Position numbers and translations under genes: made by a program. Below the pieces are notes generated by a model. That model ran no database searches. It saw nothing but the letters and a program-made list of their open reading frames with translations, and was not told the origin of the DNA. DNA of 64,000 nucleotides from Bordetella petrii (GTDB lineage Bacteria; Pseudomonadota; Gammaproteobacteria; Burkholderiales; Burkholderiaceae_B), in the NCBI RefSeq assembly GCF_000067205.1, contig NC_010170.1, positions 1,364,001 through 1,428,000 of the forward strand, written 5' to 3'. The first letter of the stretch is position 1, and every line of letters begins with the position of its first letter. This document shows positions 46,780 to 53,615 of the stretch, piece by piece.

Positions 46780-48069
46780 TCAGCCGAGAAACGCTTTCGC
46801 AAGCGACATCTGCTCATGCTCGAACGCCGGCGCAAAGTCGTCCAGCTCGTTCGAGCGCAGCCCCACCGCCGCACCAAGCGCGACCTGCCGCCAATCCAGC
46901 ACGGCGGCATGCACCTCCGCCAGCACAGCCAGCGCATCGTTCCTGCTCAATGAAAAATAGGCGCTTCGGGCCAGCAGCATCTCAAGGTCGGTGATCGGTC
47001 CGTCCTGCTCCGACAGCCAGGTCTTCGATTCCCGATCCTTGTCGGGGAAGGGATTGATGTCGAAGGCTGGCGCCAACCGCCAAAGTCCGTTTTCAACGTG
47101 CAGAAAACCATGGTTCTGCAGGTGGTCATCCACATTGGTGATTAGCAGGTTGAAGACCAGCCGCCGCCACAATTGCTGCACGTCCGCAGTTGGTGAATGT
47201 CCCACGGAACGGATGGCGTCGGCGATCTCGGTATAGCTCCGGTCCTCTTCTCGTGAGGCCTGGAGCAAGGATGCAGCGGACTGGTACGGAATGCGTCCAT
47301 CGACCCCATCGCGATCGAAGCGGCGAATGACCGCGACCGGCGTGCCCTCGATCTCGACGATGCGGGCAGGCGCGGCATCGATGCCGGCGCGCTGCGCCAG
47401 GCGCAGGGCCAGCACCTCGCCGCGCGTCACGCTGCGCGCATCCCCCACGCTCGGGAATTTTCCGATCGCCAGCGCGCCATCCTCATCGACCACCGTGCTC
47501 TTGGGACGCATGCCGCCAAGCGAAGTGCCCTTGCCTTGCAGGTAGCGCAGATCCTCGGTGCTTTCCTGACCCTGCTCGACCGCGCGGCTCGCCTGGTAGA
47601 TGCGCTGCAGTTCCAGAAGCGGCGGCGTGCTGCGCCGGCCTTCATCGACCGTCCTGCAATAGCGCCCATCCTGATCACGCAGACGCAACGCGCCCACCCG
47701 GCTGAAATCATCGACCGCCAGCAGATAATCCAGCTCGGTCAAGGGTGCGAGGGCCACGTTGTCCTTGCGGCGCTTGGCGTGGTCCCGCGCGATGACCCTG
47801 CGCCCCCAGGCGTCCGGAGCCGTATCGGCAATGGCGAAGTGAAAGGCCGAATCGTGCGCTGACGGCGCACGGCGCGGCTGATAGCCAGAGTGAAGCGCAA
47901 GGTCGGCGGACACATTGAACCCGTCCGGGTTTGCCAGCCAGCTCTGGTCGTAGGCAAAGGTGGCGTTTTCTCGGCGTCCCTGCTTGACATAGATAAGGGT
48001 GCCGACAGGCGTGCCGGCCTTGCCGATGCAGACCTGGATCTGCTGGCGTATCGAAACTGCGGATTTCAT
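46780..48069 (-). CDS. hipA: HipA-type serine/threonine kinase toxin
   Basis: 429 residues. The N-terminal couple_hipA domain (VGTLIYVKQGRRENATFAYD) precedes a kinase core with the P-loop-like LQGKGTSLGGMRPKSTVVDE, the ATP lysine in DGALAIGKFPSVGD, the catalytic loop LLITNVDDHLQNHGFLHV and the metal-binding PAFDINPFPD. HipA toxins phosphorylate glutamyl-tRNA synthetase or related targets and cause growth arrest. The partner gene overlaps its start by four bases. The pair lies antisense within the transfer block. Confidence 0.9.
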   Translation of the reverse strand: MKSAVSIRQQIQVCIGKAGTPVGTLIYVKQGRRENATFAYDQSWLANPDGFNVSADLALHSGYQPRRAPSAHDSAFHFAIADTAPDAWGRRVIARDHAKRRKDNVALAPLTELDYLLAVDDFSRVGALRLRDQDGRYCRTVDEGRRSTPPLLELQRIYQASRAVEQGQESTEDLRYLQGKGTSLGGMRPKSTVVDEDGALAIGKFPSVGDARSVTRGEVLALRLAQRAGIDAAPARIVEIEGTPVAVIRRFDRDGVDGRIPYQSAASLLQASREEDRSYTEIADAIRSVGHSPTADVQQLWRRLVFNLLITNVDDHLQNHGFLHVENGLWRLAPAFDINPFPDKDRESKTWLSEQDGPITDLEMLLARSAYFSLSRNDALAVLAEVHAAVLDWRQVALGAAVGLRSNELDDFAPAFEHEQMSLAKAFLG

Positions 48070-48434
48070 AGCGCCCCCGATGTCGGCGGCTTGCTGCGCA
48101 CGCGTTTGGGAAGGTGTTCGTCCATCAAGGTCAGGCCGATGTCGTCGCGCGCGGTATCCAGCAGCCCGGCCAGGGCCTGTATCTCGCCAAAGACATGCAG
48201 GGCGCGGGCGAAGAAATGGATAGGCACGCGCACATCGCCTTTTTCCATGCGCCGGACGGTAGACACGGATGCGCCCATCCGCTCGGCCAGCGAGGCCTGC
48301 GAAATCCGGCGGCGCCTGCGCGCCAGCGCGACGTCGCTGCCGAGCTTGCGGATCGCACGCTCGACGGGCAACGGCAGTGGCGCATCTAATTTATCGCTCC
48401 CACGGGAGCGCTTGTCGTCGTTATCTGTCTTCAT
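48066..48434 (-). CDS. hipB: HipB-type XRE antitoxin/regulator
   Basis: 122 residues from the ATG giving MKTDNDDKRSRGSDKLDAPL; upstream in-frame starts are rejected because they cross an intergenic region without homology. The helix-turn-helix is LGSDVALARRRRRISQASLA, ERMGASVSTVRRMEKGDVRV (about 35-75), followed by a helical tail (FFARALHVFGEIQALAGLLD). It should bind the toxin and repress the pair. The stop/start overlap with hipA shows coupling. Confidence 0.86.
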   Translation of the reverse strand: MKTDNDDKRSRGSDKLDAPLPLPVERAIRKLGSDVALARRRRRISQASLAERMGASVSTVRRMEKGDVRVPIHFFARALHVFGEIQALAGLLDTARDDIGLTLMDEHLPKRVRSKPPTSGAL

Positions 48435-48788
48435 GAGACGGATTATTGCATCACTCGCCCAAACTTTCAATAACCGTTTCCAACAGAGCGAAATTAGCGC
48501 ATTAGCACTCTCATAGGGACGCTTCTGTGCGCTTTCCACATGTCTTGCCCGCTGCGCGGCGTGCCTGTTTCCAACGCAAGCGTGCAAGCCGCGTTCGATC
48601 CCCACACCGCGCTCCAACACCCTGCGGAGCACCCAGAACCGACCGTAGCCGATACCTCATGTGCGCCTCCAGACGCACACACCCCCGGCATCCCAAGAAT
48701 GTGGTGAGCCGCCAGTTCCCATTGTTTGCGGCTTTCACGCGCTCTCCGCCGCAGCATCAAGCCATTACGCATCAACGGGGAATGCACG
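48435..48788. other. Intergenic region between hipB and the RAQPRD gene
   Basis: About 350 bp. It must hold the hipBA promoter (leftward) and the promoter restarting the transfer operon (rightward). The hipB-proximal part is AT-rich; I see no gene and no clear operator. Short frames here lack similarity and ribosome-binding sites. Confidence 0.5.
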
Positions 48789-49145
48789 ATGGCACGGTCC
48801 TACCGCTTGGCACTTGCAAGGCGCAGCGCACTCGCGGCGCTGCTGCTTGCCGGCCTGTCGACGGCTCTGCCGGCGACCGCGGCCGACGACAGCAATGAGA
48901 AGGAACATCTGGCGGCAGTCGTTCGCCAGCTGGACCTGCTCGATCGCCTCGCGAAACAGTCCGCGGCGACCGCATCGCAGGAGCGCGCCCGCTATCACTT
49001 CGACTACACGCGCCTTGCCGCTGACCTGCAGCGCATGCGGGCCGGCATCAACGACTACCTGACGCCGCAGCGCGCCCAGCCGCGCGACCCCGCGGCGTTG
49101 CAGGGCGACTACCGACAGGACTCCGAACAGGAGCCGAAGAAATGA
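48789..49145 (+). CDS. RAQPRD family ICE protein
   Basis: 118 residues with a signal peptide (LALARRSALAALLLAGLSTA, cleavage near ATAA). The body is helical (EKEHLAAVVRQLDLLDRLAK, RYHFDYTRLAADLQRMRAGI) and includes the name-giving RAQPRD motif at about residue 98. It is a periplasmic protein of the PFGI-1-type conjugation system, function unknown. It restarts the transfer operon after the csrA-hipBA insertion. Confidence 0.9.
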   Translation: MARSYRLALARRSALAALLLAGLSTALPATAADDSNEKEHLAAVVRQLDLLDRLAKQSAATASQERARYHFDYTRLAADLQRMRAGINDYLTPQRAQPRDPAALQGDYRQDSEQEPKK

Positions 49146-49375
49146 ATGCCAGCCAGATCGCCGCCTTCCAGGCCAACGGCGGCTTCACCCCATCCGCCGT
49201 GTCCGTCGTGCTGGTCGGCGCCGTGTTCGCGGTCCTGCTGCTGTGGGGCGTGTGGTCGCTGCGCACTGCCTATGTCGGCTGGTCGGAGCAGCGGATTTCC
49301 CAGCGTCAGTTCCTCGGCGTCGCGGTGCGTTTTGTCGCGATGTACGTCGTGCTGACTTTCTTCCTCCTCTCGTAA
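49142..49375 (+). CDS. ICE membrane protein, TIGR03758 / PFL_4701-like
   Basis: 77 residues; overlaps the RAQPRD gene by four bases. Two membrane segments (VVLVGAVFAVLLLWGVWSLR and FVAMYVVLTFFLLS) with SEQRISQRQFLGVAVR between them. The small bitopic layout and place before the pilin-like gene fit a TraL/VirB3-type or pilin-chaperone role, which is inference from order. Confidence 0.88.
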   Translation: MNASQIAAFQANGGFTPSAVSVVLVGAVFAVLLLWGVWSLRTAYVGWSEQRISQRQFLGVAVRFVAMYVVLTFFLLS

Positions 49376-49391
49376 CGCAAAGGCTCACATC

Positions 49392-49757
49392 ATGAACCCG
49401 GTTTTGCATCCCTTCCGCTCCACTCGCATCGCAGCCCTGGCGTCCCTGCCGGCGTTTGCCATGCTGAGTTCACTCGCCCAGGCCCAGGGCCTGCCCACGC
49501 TTGAAGACCCGTCGCGCGGCACGGGCTCGGGCATCATGGATACGCTGCGCAACTACGGCTACGACATCGTGATGCTGATCGCCTTGCTGGTGGTCGCGTC
49601 GATGTTCGTGGGCGTGTGCTACCACGCCTACGGCACGTATGCCGAAATCCACACAGGCCGCAAAACGTGGGGACAGTTCGGCCTGACCGTTGCGGTTGGC
49701 GCCGTCCTCCTGGTCGTCGGCATCTGGCTGCTCACCGAAGCCACCGGCGTTCTGTGA
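49392..49757 (+). CDS. ICE membrane protein, TIGR03745 / PFL_4702-like
   Basis: 121 residues: signal peptide (AALASLPAFAMLSSLAQAQ), a short Gly-rich linker, and two membrane helices (YDIVMLIALLVVASMFVGVC and GLTVAVGAVLLVVGIWLLTE). The layout is like VirB2/TraA pilin subunits: cleaved leader plus two hydrophobic helices. I regard it as the probable pilin of the mating channel. Confidence 0.87.
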   Translation: MNPVLHPFRSTRIAALASLPAFAMLSSLAQAQGLPTLEDPSRGTGSGIMDTLRNYGYDIVMLIALLVVASMFVGVCYHAYGTYAEIHTGRKTWGQFGLTVAVGAVLLVVGIWLLTEATGVL

Positions 49758-49766
49758 GGGTCGAAC

Positions 49767-50168
49767 ATGCCTGAGCATCAGGACGTCCGGCCTGACGGAA
49801 CGGTAGCGTTCCTGCCGCATCGCCTCAATCGCCATCCCGTGGTCGTGCGCGGCCTCACGGCGGATGAGTTGTGGGTGTGCGCAGGCCTGTCGGGCGCGGC
49901 CGGCCTGTCGGTGGGCATTCCGCTGGCGATTGTCTTCTCGATGATCGCCATCGCGCCCACCGCCATCGTGCTCGGCATTGCCGCCGGCGTCTTCGCCGGC
50001 GGCGGCATGCTGCGCCGCCAGAAACGCGGCAGGCCCGACACCTGGCTGTACCGGCAGATCCAGTGGTGGATCGCGCGGCGGCATCCTGGCCTGGCCCAAT
50101 TCATCGGCGGCCGCGATCTGGTGACCCGTTCGGGCTACTGGACCACCAGACGGAGGACCGCCTCGTGA
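49767..50168 (+). CDS. ICE protein, TIGR03750 family
   Basis: 133 residues: an N-terminal cytoplasmic segment (VAFLPHRLNRHPVVVRGLTA), two membrane helices (LWVCAGLSGAAGLSVGIPLA, MIAIAPTAIVLGIAAGVFAG) and a basic C-terminus (RRQKRGRPDTWLYRQIQWW). It resembles VirB3/TraL-type inner-membrane proteins that help anchor the pilus and the VirB4 ATPase. It overlaps the next gene by four bases (GTGA). Confidence 0.87.
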   Translation: MPEHQDVRPDGTVAFLPHRLNRHPVVVRGLTADELWVCAGLSGAAGLSVGIPLAIVFSMIAIAPTAIVLGIAAGVFAGGGMLRRQKRGRPDTWLYRQIQWWIARRHPGLAQFIGGRDLVTRSGYWTTRRRTAS

Positions 50169-50857
50169 GCCGGTTCAAGAATGAGATCACCCACCTGCAG
50201 GCGCACATCAAGACCCTGCGCCTCGGCGCGGGCGCGTTGCTCCTGGTGGCCCTGGTGATGGGGATCGGCTGGTGGAACGCGCCACGCGACCTGACCATCC
50301 ACGTGCCGCCGGACCTGCGCTCGGGCAGCACCCGGAAATGGTGGGAGGTGCCGCCAGAGTCGGTTTATTCCTTCTCGTTTTATATCTGGCAGCAACTCCA
50401 GCGCTGGCCCGTCAACGGCGATGAAGACTACGCCCGCAACATCCACGTGCTGTCGCCGTACTTCACGCCATCCTGCCAGAGCTTCCTGCGCCACGACTAC
50501 GACTACCGCCGCACGGCCGGCGAACTGCGTCAGCGGGTACGCGGGATCTACGAGATACCCGGCCGAGGCTACGGCGAAGACCCCACGCTGCGGGTAAAGG
50601 CGGTCTCAGACCGCGACTGGATCGTCACGCTCGATGTCACGGCGGACGAATACTACGGCTCCGAACAGGTCAAGCGTGCGTTGGTGCGCTACCCCCTCAA
50701 GGTCGTGCGCTCGGACGTCGATCCGGAACGCAACCCATTCGGCCTGGCCATCGACTGCTACAGCGGTGCGCCGCAGCGCATCACTACCCCCGACCCCGTG
50801 ACACCGACCGGTACGACATCCGGCGGGCTCGGCGGCGCTTTGGGAGAGACGCCATGA
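50165..50857 (+). CDS. ICE protein, TIGR03746 / PFL_4703-like (TraE/VirB8-like position)
   Basis: 230 residues from a GTG start that overlaps the upstream stop. One membrane helix (LGAGALLLVALVMGIGWWNA) near the N-terminus and a periplasmic domain (WWEVPPESVYSFSFYIWQQL, LSPYFTPSCQSFLRHDYDYR, WIVTLDVTADEYYGSEQVKR). This is the topology of VirB8/TraE scaffold proteins of type IV secretion. The C-terminus is Gly/Thr-rich. Confidence 0.88.
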   Translation: MSRFKNEITHLQAHIKTLRLGAGALLLVALVMGIGWWNAPRDLTIHVPPDLRSGSTRKWWEVPPESVYSFSFYIWQQLQRWPVNGDEDYARNIHVLSPYFTPSCQSFLRHDYDYRRTAGELRQRVRGIYEIPGRGYGEDPTLRVKAVSDRDWIVTLDVTADEYYGSEQVKRALVRYPLKVVRSDVDPERNPFGLAIDCYSGAPQRITTPDPVTPTGTTSGGLGGALGETP

Positions 50858-51762
50858 AACATGTCCTTTATGCCCTTGGACTGCTGGTGACCACGAGTTT
50901 GCCGACCACGGTCCAGGCGCTGGAAATCCTGCGCTGGGAGCGGCTGCCGCTGGCGGTGTCCCTGCATGTGGACCAGGAGCGCGTCGTCTTCATCGACCGC
51001 AATGTCCGCGTCGGCGTCCCCGCATCGCTGGCCGGCCGCCTGCGTGTCCAGAGCGCCGGCGGCGCGATCTACCTGCGGGCCAGCGAGCCGATCGAGCCCA
51101 CCCGGCTGCAATTGCAGGACGCTGACAGCGGCGCCTTGATCCTGCTGGACATTGCCGCCGAACCAGCACCGGCCGGCCAGGCGCCGCTGGAGCCGGTGCG
51201 CATCGTCGAGGCCGAAGGCGCTCCGACCCGTTACGGTGACCTGGCAGCGGCGGCTAAGAGCGACGACAACGGCACGCAGGAAGCGGTCTCCCGCACGGCT
51301 CGCGAGACGCCCGTGCCGGTGGTGCTGACGCGCTATGCGGCCCAGAACCTTTATGCGCCGCTGCGTACCGTCGAGCCGGTATCCGGCATCACGCGCGTCA
51401 ATCTGAAACGCAACTTGCCACTGGACACCTTGTTGCCGACCCTGCCGGTGCGGGCGCGCGCGCTCGCGGCCTGGCGGCTCGATGGCTTGTGGGTGACGGC
51501 GGTACGGCTGAGCAACATCTCGAAGCGCTGGCTCTCCCTCGACCCTCGCGACCTGCAAGGCGACTTCATGACCGGGGCCTTCCAGCACAACACGCTGGGT
51601 CCGGCCGGCACGCCCGATGATACCTCGGTCGTCTATCTGGTGACGAAGGGGCACGGGCTGGGTGAATCGCTGCTGCCGACGATCAGCCCGGTCAATGCCG
51701 CACTGAACCTGCCGGAACCCAAAACACCGGCTCGCAAGGATGGAGGCCGTCATGAAAGGTAA
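50854..51762 (+). CDS. ICE protein, TIGR03749 / PFL_4704-like (TraK/VirB9-like)
   Basis: 302 residues with a signal peptide (LYALGLLVTTSLPTTVQA). It contains ILRWERLPLAVSLHVDQERV, VFIDRNVRVGVPASLAGRL, then AGGAIYLRASEPIEPTRLQL, a beta-rich N-terminal domain, and a second beta domain with VLTRYAAQNLYAPLRTVEPV. It fits TraK/VirB9, the secretin-like ring component of the outer-membrane core complex. It overlaps the TraB-like gene by 11 bases from its chosen start. Confidence 0.87.
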   Translation: MKHVLYALGLLVTTSLPTTVQALEILRWERLPLAVSLHVDQERVVFIDRNVRVGVPASLAGRLRVQSAGGAIYLRASEPIEPTRLQLQDADSGALILLDIAAEPAPAGQAPLEPVRIVEAEGAPTRYGDLAAAAKSDDNGTQEAVSRTARETPVPVVLTRYAAQNLYAPLRTVEPVSGITRVNLKRNLPLDTLLPTLPVRARALAAWRLDGLWVTAVRLSNISKRWLSLDPRDLQGDFMTGAFQHNTLGPAGTPDDTSVVYLVTKGHGLGESLLPTISPVNAALNLPEPKTPARKDGGRHER

Positions 51763-53200
51763 TGGCCTGCTCAAGTGGTTGATGATCCCGATGGCGCTGC
51801 TGCTGGTGTTCGTCGGCGTGAAGCTGTTTTCCGGCGGCGGGGGAAGCCAGCCTGGTCGGGACGGCGGAACCCAGCTCACACCGGAAGAAGCCAGGGCGCT
51901 TGGCATCGAAGGCGACACGCCACGGGATACGGTGGCCACCCTGGTCGGCCAGGTCCGGCAGCTGCGCACCGAACTGCAGACGGCGCTGACCGACAACAAG
52001 ACCCAGAAGGCGGAGAACGAACGCCTGCGTCAGCGCGAGGGTGCCATCGATCGCCGTATCCAGAGCGCCCTGGAGACCGAGCGCAACCAGCTGAAAAATG
52101 ACCGTGAACAGGTCGCCAGCGAACGCCAGCAAACCCAGGGCCTGCTGCAGGACCTGCAGCGCCAGTTCGAAAACCTGAGCGGCAAGAACGGCCATGCCGA
52201 TCTGCCGGTCGGGCTTGGCCTTGAACCCGGCGATGGCGCCGGGCTCGGAACCGATGGCGTGCGATGGATCGAGCCGGAAGATGCGCGCAGCGACGGCAAG
52301 AGCCGCAGCCCCGGCACCACCGGAAGCTTCACATTCCCGAACAGCTTCGGCCCGGCACAGAAGACGTTGGACACCACCCGGGAGACGGTCGCGGATGCCG
52401 GAGCCAAGGCGGCCGGCATCTCCACCGCCAGGCCGGTCTATACCGTACCGACCAACGCCACGCTGATGGGTTCGATTTCGATGACGGCATTGATCGGGCG
52501 CGTCCCGATCGACGGGACCGTGAACGATCCGTACCCCTTCAAAGTCCTGATCGGCCCGGACAATCTCACCGCGAACGGCATCGACATTCCCGATGTCGCC
52601 GGTGCGGTCGTTAGCGGCACGGCGTCGGGCGACTGGACGCTCTCTTGCGTGCGCGGGCAGATCCGCTCGGTCACCTTCGTGTTCCATGACGGCACCATCC
52701 GCACGGTGCCGGAGGACGGCGAGCGTGGCGGCAACCGCCAGCAGAACGGCAACGGCAATGGCAATGGCAGCAGTACGCAGGATGGCCTCGGCTGGATCAG
52801 CGATCCCTATGGCATTCCCTGCGTGAGCGGTGAACGGCGCAGCAACGCCCAGCAATATCTGGGCACCCAGGCGTTGATCACCGCGGCTGGAGCCGGCGCC
52901 GCCTCACTGATCAAGTCCGACAACGGCAGCGTGGCGGTGGTCGCCAACAACAACGGCTCGCTCGGCACGGTCGGCATTTCCGGCAACGAAGCCATGGGCC
53001 GCATCCTGGCCGGTGGCGTCCAGGACATGTCGCAGTGGGTGAACAAGCTCTATGGCCAGGCGTTCGCAGCCGTCTACGTCAAGCCCGGCGCCAGGGTCGC
53101 GGTTCATCTCGAACAACCCCTCACCATCGATTACGACCCGAAGGGGCGCAAGGTCGATCATCGTCTCGGAGGTGCTTCTGATGCACAGGATCTGGATTAA
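51752..53200 (+). CDS. ICE protein, TIGR03752 / PFL_4705-like (TraB/VirB10-like)
   Basis: 482 residues starting at the ATG at 51752 (GGAGG at 51742-51746). One N-terminal membrane helix (LLKWLMIPMALLLVFVGVKL), a long coiled coil (VATLVGQVRQLRTELQTALT ... ERLRQREGAIDRRIQSALE, about 50-150), and a C-terminal beta-barrel-like domain (IPDVAGAVVSGTASGDWTLS, CVRGQIRSVTFVFHDGTIRT, GARVAVHLEQPLTIDY). This is the VirB10/TraB plan that spans both membranes. It includes an Asn/Gly-rich repeat at about 330-345. It overlaps the lipoprotein gene by 20 bases. Confidence 0.9.
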   Translation: MKGNGLLKWLMIPMALLLVFVGVKLFSGGGGSQPGRDGGTQLTPEEARALGIEGDTPRDTVATLVGQVRQLRTELQTALTDNKTQKAENERLRQREGAIDRRIQSALETERNQLKNDREQVASERQQTQGLLQDLQRQFENLSGKNGHADLPVGLGLEPGDGAGLGTDGVRWIEPEDARSDGKSRSPGTTGSFTFPNSFGPAQKTLDTTRETVADAGAKAAGISTARPVYTVPTNATLMGSISMTALIGRVPIDGTVNDPYPFKVLIGPDNLTANGIDIPDVAGAVVSGTASGDWTLSCVRGQIRSVTFVFHDGTIRTVPEDGERGGNRQQNGNGNGNGSSTQDGLGWISDPYGIPCVSGERRSNAQQYLGTQALITAAGAGAASLIKSDNGSVAVVANNNGSLGTVGISGNEAMGRILAGGVQDMSQWVNKLYGQAFAAVYVKPGARVAVHLEQPLTIDYDPKGRKVDHRLGGASDAQDLD

Positions 53201-53615
53201 CGGCATGGCGGTGCTCGTCATCGCCGTGGCGCTTGGCGGTTGCTCGACCAGTAAGGAAAAATTGCTGCCTCACGATGGGCAGAGCATGCTGGATATCTGG
53301 AACGAGGAAACCGGCGGTAGCGCCCGCGGCGGCCAGACCGCACGGCAGTTGCTAGACGCAAGACAGTCGCTGCGCCGCCCGCTGACCGAAGTCGATGTGA
53401 AGGCCGCACCTGCGGTCAATGCCAGCTACACCCGCACGGCGCAAAACGAGATCTACCGGCAGTTCCAGCGCCTGCCGAATCCCGATCTCGTGATGTACGT
53501 GTTTCCCCATCTTGTGGGCACCGATCCGGTGCCCGTCCCCGGCTACACCACCGTCTTCCCGCTGTACCAGCGCGTGCAATACGCCATGCCGGGCGAACGG
53601 ACCGAGGATTACTGA
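53181..53615 (+). CDS. ICE lipoprotein, TIGR03751 family (TraV/VirB7-like)
   Basis: 144 residues with a lipobox (VLVIAVALGGCSTSKEK, Cys21). The mature part has the DIWNEETGGSARGGQTARQL and FQRLPNPDLVMYVFPHLVGT blocks of this ICE family. It probably anchors the VirB9/VirB10-like core to the outer membrane. The start lies within the end of the TraB-like gene (TCGGAGG just upstream), and the stop overlaps the TraC start (TGATG). Confidence 0.88.
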   Translation: MHRIWINGMAVLVIAVALGGCSTSKEKLLPHDGQSMLDIWNEETGGSARGGQTARQLLDARQSLRRPLTEVDVKAAPAVNASYTRTAQNEIYRQFQRLPNPDLVMYVFPHLVGTDPVPVPGYTTVFPLYQRVQYAMPGERTEDY

